Positions 58,442 through 64,000 of a stretch of DNA of 64,000 bases are shown here, piece by piece; the stretch's first letter is position 1; every line of letters starts with the position of its first letter. Both the position numbers and the translations under genes were made by a program. The DNA is from Gentiana macrophylla. Taxonomy: Eukaryota; Streptophyta; Magnoliopsida; Gentianales; Gentianaceae. Where the stretch lies: NCBI GenBank assembly GCA_026214975.1, contig CM047805.1, positions 195,548,601-195,612,600 on the forward strand, in the 5' to 3' direction. Under the pieces are notes generated by a model, which was not told the DNA's origin, ran no database searches, and saw nothing but the letters and a program-made list of their open reading frames with translations.

Positions 58442-61400
58442 ATGGAACCTTCATCGTCTCCCAATTCAAATTTTGAAAGTCAACATTTTGAATCAATTCA
58501 TAACAATAAACAACAAATGCATTGTGATATAAAAGATGTAGCAATCTCACTTGAAGATATACCATTTTCAAGCCAAGTTGAGAAGAAGATGGATTCCTCA
58601 AATATGGTAATTTCTTGTTTGAAAATTTCGTTCTTTATGTTCAATGTGTGATTTAAGTTAATGGGTAATCTTCCTACATACATATTATCATGTTTAGAGG
58701 TCATAAATGGAAGAAAATAGTGTTATTTCGCCATTTCCGATCCCCCCTAGGGCTTCCCCCGTCGTTCTTCTACGTTTCACAGCGTCAATGGCAAGCTTCT
58801 GGGACGTCAGCCATATTGTCGCCCGTAAGGCATTAGTAACGTCACCATGGGTGACGTTTACAACAGCAAAGAAGATGAATATGCATGTCCAAAACGTTAG
58901 CCTTGATGACGCTCCTTTGGCCACCACAACGTCAGTGTGGCTGACGTTTGTGTTTCCAATCAACTTTAAACATATTTGTTGTTAACGTCATCCTCACTGA
59001 CGTTTATGTTTACATTTCAACGTCAATATAGCCAACGTTTTGCTTGACTCTTAACTGCAAAAGGCTTTACAACGTCAGTCAAGGCGACGTTGGATTTGCC
59101 AACCCAATGTCATAATCACTGACGTGCTGGATCTGTAATTTTTCATTTTGCCAACATGTGTTTTACTTGGTTTTATTACTATTGAATCCATAGAAACAAT
59201 GTAATGATGCAAATCATGACAAAAGCAATGATGAGGGCGATGATTGCATTTACTTACTTATGAGTATTTGAAGGTGAGAAACTATTAAATGGATATGTTA
59301 TTTTCTTATTTTCATCCAATTGACTATGAAAATTATACGCTTCCTTGCGTTCGGGTCGATGAAATGATTGAAGAAGATCAAGAAAATCTTCGAAAGTTCG
59401 AGATACCACACTCGTGAATGATGGATGACCCACATGAAGAGTTATCAGTCGATTTGACTTCAATTTTTACAACTGATCAAGTAAGTCTCTAAAACTTATA
59501 CTATCTAAATGTATGTGATTTTTAAACTTGACTTGGTATTCATTACATTCATATATTATTCATAGGTATTTGATTCACATGAAACCGTCACCAAACACCT
59601 CAAGGCATTGGCAAGAGAGAAAGGCGTTGTCATTGTGAAAAGGAGATCCAACATGACCGGAAAGCGGACACATTTCATTTTATACCAATGTGAGAGGAGT
59701 GGATTGCCAAGAGAATACGAGAAAAAGGTTGGCGGTACCGGAAAAAATAAGCCAAGAGAATCGTCTACAATGAAATGTGGTTGTCCGTTTCTATTGAAAA
59801 CCTTGAAGGATAACTTTAGGGAGGTGTGGACCGTTAGTGTATTGAATGGTGTACATAATCACAAGTTATTCAAATATGAGGAGGGTCATGCATACCTCGG
59901 CCGGATTGATAGAGAACAAGTTGATTTTGTTGCAACAATGACTCGCAACGGTATTTTGCCTAAACATATACTCACGTATGTTGAGAAAGGATGATAAGAA
60001 GAATCAGACGTCATCAAAGGCGATCTACAATATTCGTGCTAAGATAAAGAAGAAGGCACGAGAGGGCCGTACAGTGATGCAAGAGGTTTTCAAATTGGCA
60101 GATAAGAACACATCATTCGTGGAATGTAGGCATGACAAAGGAAATGTAGTGAAGGATGTTTTTTGGGCCTTTAATGAAAGCTTGTCCCTTGCAAGGTGCT
60201 TTCCTACCGTGATGCTTATACATTGTACATACAAGACGAACAAGTAGAAGATGCCCCTCTTGCAAATTGTTGGCGTTACGTGTACGGATATGACATTTTC
60301 AATAGGATTTGCTCTACTTTGTTTGGAGAGGGAAGAGAACTACACATGGGCTTTGACTATGCTTCGGAAAGCAATTGGTGTGAAAAGTGATCAAACATGT
60401 TGTATCGTGTCAGATATAGAAGAAGCATTAATGAACGCTTTACGGGTGGTTTATCCAAAAGCAAAGAACTTGATATGCAGGTGGCATATAGAGAAAGGTC
60501 TTGTGGCGAATCTGAAGACGAAGACTACGAGCGAAGTTTGGCAAGATTTGATGACTGCTTGGACAGAGGTTGTTAAATCAGAATCAGAAGATGAGTTGAA
60601 TGAGAGATTGGAAGAGTGTAAGAAGATTTTTAGTGAAGACGCCATGAGTTATGTCTCTTGTACATGGTTGAACGCACATAAGGAGGCATTCGTCTCCGCA
60701 TGGACCAACTCTGTTTTTCATCTGGGAAACACATCAACCTCGAGAGTCGAGGGAATGCATTCAGTATTTAAAAACTGGCTAAAAACTAGGCTTGGGGACT
60801 TGGTTGCAGAGTGGGAAGCCGGCCTTTGCTTGATCGATCAAGAGATCAAAAACATCAAAAAGTCATTCGAGACGTCTCTTTTCATGGAGCCAAAAAAATT
60901 TAAAGATGGTGTGTTGTTTAAAGAGCTTAAACATCGTGTATCCATATACGCATTGGGCTTGTTGTATGCTGAGTTGGAAAAAACCAATGATAGCGATGCG
61001 TTGAATAAGGAGTGCCGATGTACTATTCGAAAGACACATGGATTGCCGTGTAGACATGAGATGGATAGATTTAAGAAGAAGCCAGGATGCATCCCTTTAT
61101 CGATTATCGATATTCATTGGAAGACCCCTAGATATAAAAGGCCACCTCCAAATGAATCCGAGTTAGACTATGTGCCGATTCAATGCCTTAGAAGAAAAGT
61201 TGAAGATGGCAGATGTTTGGGAGAGACAACGGTTGATCGTGAAGATACGTGACATTTGTCAACCGGTTAATACGGTTTTGCAAGAGCCAAAAACAAAAAC
61301 CAAGGGTCGTGGCCGCCCTAAGGGTTCCGGAAACAAGAGGAAGTTAGTTGAGGACTCTTCAACTAAGAGAGAGATGAGCAAGTTTGAACACATTGAGAAA

Positions 61401-61646
61401 GAATTGTCGAGTGTAAATGCCGCGATAGCGTCTGAAGGTGTTTCTTCCGCCCCAACTCCACCTGCATCTCAAGGTGCTTCTAATGTCAAAAAGAAAAAAA
61501 CCCCAATGACTCGAGCGGCATCCAAAGGTAGAATGCCAAAGGTTCCAAAGGTTGAGTGTAAAGTATCTTCTACCGTCGGAAACAGGTACCTTAAAGAGTT
61601 TCCACCAAATGTGCATGAGCACATTACGTCTATGGTTGATGTATAG
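58442..61646 (+). pseudogene. MULE transposase (FAR1-type DNA-binding, MULE core, SWIM finger)
   Basis: Exon 1 is 58442-58606 (ATG, donor GTAATT). A second exon ends at 59480 (donor GTAAGT), and the main exon starts at 59566 (acceptor CATAG). It has a FAR1/WRKY-GCM1-like zinc domain (YQCERSG, KCGCPFLL, VHNHKL) and a frameshift near 59978. The MULE core follows. The first catalytic position in the MLI-x-CTYKT motif is His (60221-60223) instead of Asp, and a TAG at 60245-60247 follows. The second Asp (IVSDIEEAL) and the Glu (TSTSRVEGMHS) are present. The SWIM zinc finger reads CRCTIRKTHGLPCRH. A frameshift near 61180 leads into a basic linker (GRGRPKGSGNKRK). TAG at 61644-61646 ends the frame. 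The gene is not functional. Confidence 0.88.
58802..59126. repeat. Array of eight 21-bp palindromes (AACGTCA-N7-TGACGTT) in paired spacing
   Basis: Units start at 58802, 58838, 58893, 58928, 58984, 59019, 59071 and 59106, each 21 bases long. Start-to-start distances are 36, 55, 35, 56, 35, 52 and 35, so they form four pairs. Centres and linkers differ in sequence. The array lies in the intron region between exon 1 and the exon ending at 59480. Confidence 0.9.
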
Positions 61647-62150
61647 GGTGATGGAAATTGCCATTGGTGAGCAAGACACTGCATTATGAATTGATGACGG
61701 ACATGGATCATTATATTGCATTATTTGGCGGACAAGAATGGATCTACGAAAAATGCATGGCTTGTGTTTGTCATGAAAAATGAGCATGCGGAGTGGAAAA
61801 GTATTTTGACAGTCACCTTTGTTGGGTTGTGTGCAATGCATATGGTGTGTCCGCAAGCATATTGTCTGTCTCGCATGGACACCAAACATTCTTTCCTAGT
61901 AAGAAAAAAACCTTCGGTTTGGCCCGCTCGTCATATATGGATGGGGTTGTGCAAGGGTATCCATTTTGTTCGCTTGTTTTTGAAAGATACTTGTCCACTT
62001 CATAGAGTGAGCGTAAATTGGCATAAGACTCGGATGTTGGAAGCAAATGAATGGTATGAGAAATATCAACATAGGATCGATTTATGGCATGATGTGGTCA
62101 AGGATCATTGGATGGAGGATCATATTGATTTGGACAATCTATCTGACTGA
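61644..62150 (+). pseudogene. OTU-like cysteine protease domain at the end of the MULE gene, decayed
   Basis: Directly after the TAG the same frame reads GDGNCHW, matching the OTU catalytic-Cys motif DGNC. Frames then break. The frame of ORF 61793-62005 gives WVVCNAYGVSASILSVSHG. The frame of ORF 61716-62150 gives IHFVRLFLKDTCPL, the likely region of the OTU catalytic His, then ANEWYEKYQHRIDLWHD and a stop at 62150. OTU domains fused behind MULE transposases are known in plants. The assignment rests on the motif order and on the resemblance of the tail; the fold cannot be confirmed by eye. Confidence 0.6.
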
Positions 62151-62880
62151 GCGGGGTGTAGGATGGAACACGGTTTGTAAATTCATATGCAATATGTTGA
62201 ACTAGTTTAATGTATTTCGGCATGATGCACAATGAACTAGTTAAATTCCAATGTTGTATTTCCAAAATGTGTGATGTGTGATTATTGGTTTAATTTTGAT
62301 GTATGATTGTTTGTTAAGAAAGGGAACAATGTTGATTCTAGGACACAGAACGTCAGCCAGTGTGACGTTTTTATTGAGTTATAAACGTCGGTTGTGATGA
62401 CGTTTGAAGCCCCAAAATCATCAAACTCTTTGTACCTAAAAATCCTTAAAACATCAGCAATAACGACGTTCATATGGCATGTGTAACGTCAGTATGACTG
62501 ACGTTTTAAAGATTTTTAGGTACAGAGAGTTTGATGGTTTTGGGGCTTCAAACGTCATCACAACCGACGTTTATCACTCAATAAAAACGTCACTATGGTG
62601 GACATTTTGAGTCCCATAATCAACATTGTTCCATTTCTTTCCCACACCAATTCAAGTGACACCAATTCAAATATCAAAGGCCAAATAACCCAAATCGCAT
62701 ACGAACAAATAGGAAATCAACGGGGAATAAAAATACAAACCAAACCAAACCAAACCAAAGCCAATGTAGTCTACAAAATCCAAATATTAAATATAAACAT
62801 GATTTTAAACAACCCAAACATTAAACTTATGAAAGTAATAAACGTGTCAAAGTTATAAATGTGTCAATGTTATAAGACAA
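62151..62880. other. Intergenic region between the convergent MULE genes
   Basis: Apart from the hairpin (62317-62640) there is AT-rich sequence with no ORF of note. The two genes end towards it, so it would hold both transcription ends. Confidence 0.7.
62317..62640. repeat. Long inverted repeat (hairpin), about 140-bp arms, between convergent genes
   Basis: Left arm 62317-62457, right arm 62498-62640, loop about 40 bases. The arms are near-identical (ACGTCGGTTGTGATGACGTT, GAAGCCCCAAAA, ATTGAGTTATAAACG). It contains six 21-bp palindromes of the same type as the intron array, starting at 62349, 62384, 62450, 62485, 62551 and 62586. Confidence 0.92.
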
Positions 62881-64000
62881 CTAAGTCTTTTTTGCGGCCC
62901 TCGAACGCTTCTTTGGTCTTTCAGCTTGTATCTGACTAGATTCTTGTGCTTCGACACCGTCATCTTCAACATCTTATGTACATGCACCTGTAGTCAGGAA
63001 CTCTTTCGCCATCCCAAGCGCTTTCACTAAATCCTTTTCGCTTTTTTAGAAGCATTTCCAATCGCATCTCGTATCGCATCAATCACTCTACCCCTTGCAT
63101 TCATTCTTCTACATGTTAAACATAAAACGCGTTCATTAAATTGAAAAGGAAACACAAAAATAGATTGTATATTCAAATACCTCTCTTGAATCTCGTTGCT
63201 TTCTTTTGCTGACACCGGTCAAACGACGCACGGCAACACCTCGATACCAAGTCATGTACTCAGATGTGCATTCCCAATCAAACCTAGCTTTTCCCATCCT
63301 TTGTTCCTTATTGACTAGATGATTTGCAAAATGGATAAAGTCATCGTCGCGTGATTCATGAGTGACATTGTACTGTTTCGTCTTCCCGCTTCGATTTGAT
63401 GCCTTTGGAGGAATTGGTGACTGAGGGATAGCTTGAATATGGCCAAATTGATGAACGACACGGTTTGGGTGATACACCTCTTCAATGTCCAATGTCCTTA
63501 TGCACCCATAGAACCAACATACGTCATTCTCAGACACCGTTCTAAATTGCCGATAAGCATCCCAAACAACCTACAAAATAGAAGATAATGTAAGTTGAAC
63601 AGAACCAGACAAGTTACAACCTACAAGATAAATTTAGTTAACTTACTTCTCGGGCCTCCATCAAGTCCAAGTCCTCTCGTGTATGCCTTAACGATGACAA
63701 TGCCACAGTGTCATTAATTCCCGTAACATTTTTCCACTTTAATGTCCGTACCATCTCCCCTTCAATGAATTTCGTGTTTGGTGGAGGTCGTAATGAAGGA
63801 AAATGTTCGTACACTCATGCCTGCATAACACATATTACAAAATATTTCTTTAAGCATTCAAACATAAACACAAAACAAAAAAATGTAAAAACAAGTGTTA
63901 CCTCCAACAATGTTAGGTATCCGAAATTCCAACGAAGATCGCTCCTAGTGGCCTTCGATAGTCGTTGCCGGTAAAGATTTGCCGGTGGCAAAGACCCTAA
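62881..64000 (-). pseudogene. Plant mobile domain (MAIN-like) protein gene, partial, carried by the MULE
   Basis: Minus strand with clear splice sites. Exon pieces: 63903-64000 (LPPANLYRQRLSKATRSDLR, continues off-window), 63647-63820, 63181-63570 and about 62881-63115. Together they read like the C-terminal half of the plant mobile domain (WKNVTGINDTVALSS, CWFYGCIRTLDIEEV, WYRGVAVRRLTGVSKRKQR). A TGA at 63815-63817 lies in frame just after the acceptor of the second exon, and the last exon has a frameshift near 63030, so this copy looks dead. The tail is basic (RPKKRSRAAKKT). Plant mobile domain genes are known both as host genes involved in silencing and as passengers in MULEs and gypsy elements. 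Confidence 0.75.

Larger units (their letters stand above)
58121..64000. mobile_element. Mutator-like element (MULE) with OTU and plant mobile domain genes, partial
   Basis: It contains a MULE/FAR1-type transposase gene (plus strand) and a plant mobile domain gene (minus strand), convergent around a foldback hairpin. The left boundary is uncertain: a short hairpin GGGGGTTC-5-GAACCCCC at 58133-58154 may belong to the terminus. The right terminal repeat, if any, is beyond the window, so terminal inverted repeats and a 9-bp duplication cannot be checked. Confidence 0.65.

Noticed and set aside
58707..58985. 92-aa plus-strand ORF over the palindrome array
   Set aside because: It lies in the intron region, follows the repeat structure and has no codon pattern of a gene; the splice frames of the MULE gene bypass it.
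58802..59126. CRISPR-like array of short palindromic repeats
   Set aside because: The setting is a plant transposon, spacing alternates 35/55, the repeats are imperfect and only 21 bp, and there are no cas genes.

Overview
This is AT-rich plant nuclear DNA made almost entirely of transposable elements. It is very probably from a flowering plant. The evidence is Ty1/copia elements primed by initiator tRNA-Met, Sirevirus-style elements with an extra gene after pol, Tat-like Ty3/gypsy remnants with an antisense ORF, and a Mutator-like element (MULE) carrying a plant mobile domain gene. I see no ordinary host gene, rRNA or functional tRNA gene.

Layout, left to right. (1) 1-9875: element A, a minus-strand family-1 Sirevirus-like copia, cut by the left window edge. 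It sits inside the 3' LTR of element B. (2) 9876-25142: element B, a minus-strand family-2 Sirevirus-like copia with gag, pol and an env-like/accessory gene. The accessory gene is split by a solo copia LTR (12511-14428, target duplication GCTCT), and the 5' LTR is split by another solo LTR (23527-24989, duplication CCGTC). (3) 25143-28228 and 40728-about 42545: parts of an older Tat-like gypsy element (T1) with an antisense ORF. It was split by element E. (4) 28229-40722: element E, a second minus-strand family-2 element flanked by GTGGA. Its 3' LTR is a chimera holding a transplanted pol fragment. (5) About 42550-51500: plus-strand family-1 pieces in permuted order: the accessory-gene end plus a 3' LTR (C), then integrase to accessory-gene start (D). 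D is interrupted by a perfectly bounded solo family-2 LTR (GACCG duplications). (6) 51501-56590: a gypsy LTR and leader, an inverted family-2 LTR, and a copia LTR with its primer-binding site. (7) About 58121-64000: a MULE with a decayed FAR1-like/MULE transposase gene and OTU-protease-like tail on the plus strand, converging on a plant mobile domain gene on the minus strand. A hairpin of about 320 bp lies between them.

The copia elements share one plan: LTR, tRNA-Met primer site, gag ending in WVPK plus two residues and TAA, pol (protease, integrase, RT, RNase H), a spacer of about 470-620 bp with a TATA-like box, an accessory gene with an acidic middle and a charged helical end, a polypurine tract, LTR. 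All copies are broken. The best-preserved reading frame is the 675-aa RT/RNase H of B.

Most interesting signals. (a) Regularly spaced 21-bp palindromes (AACGTCA, 7 bases, TGACGTT), arranged as pairs whose starts are 35-36 bp apart, occur in a 5' intron of the MULE gene and again in the hairpin between its two genes. (b) Patches where near-identical repeat copies differ almost only at CAG/CTG/CCG sites look like methylation-linked consensus error rather than evolution. (c) A chimeric LTR has carried 760 bp of a dead pol gene about 18 kb. (d) The accessory genes appear to have their own TATA boxes.
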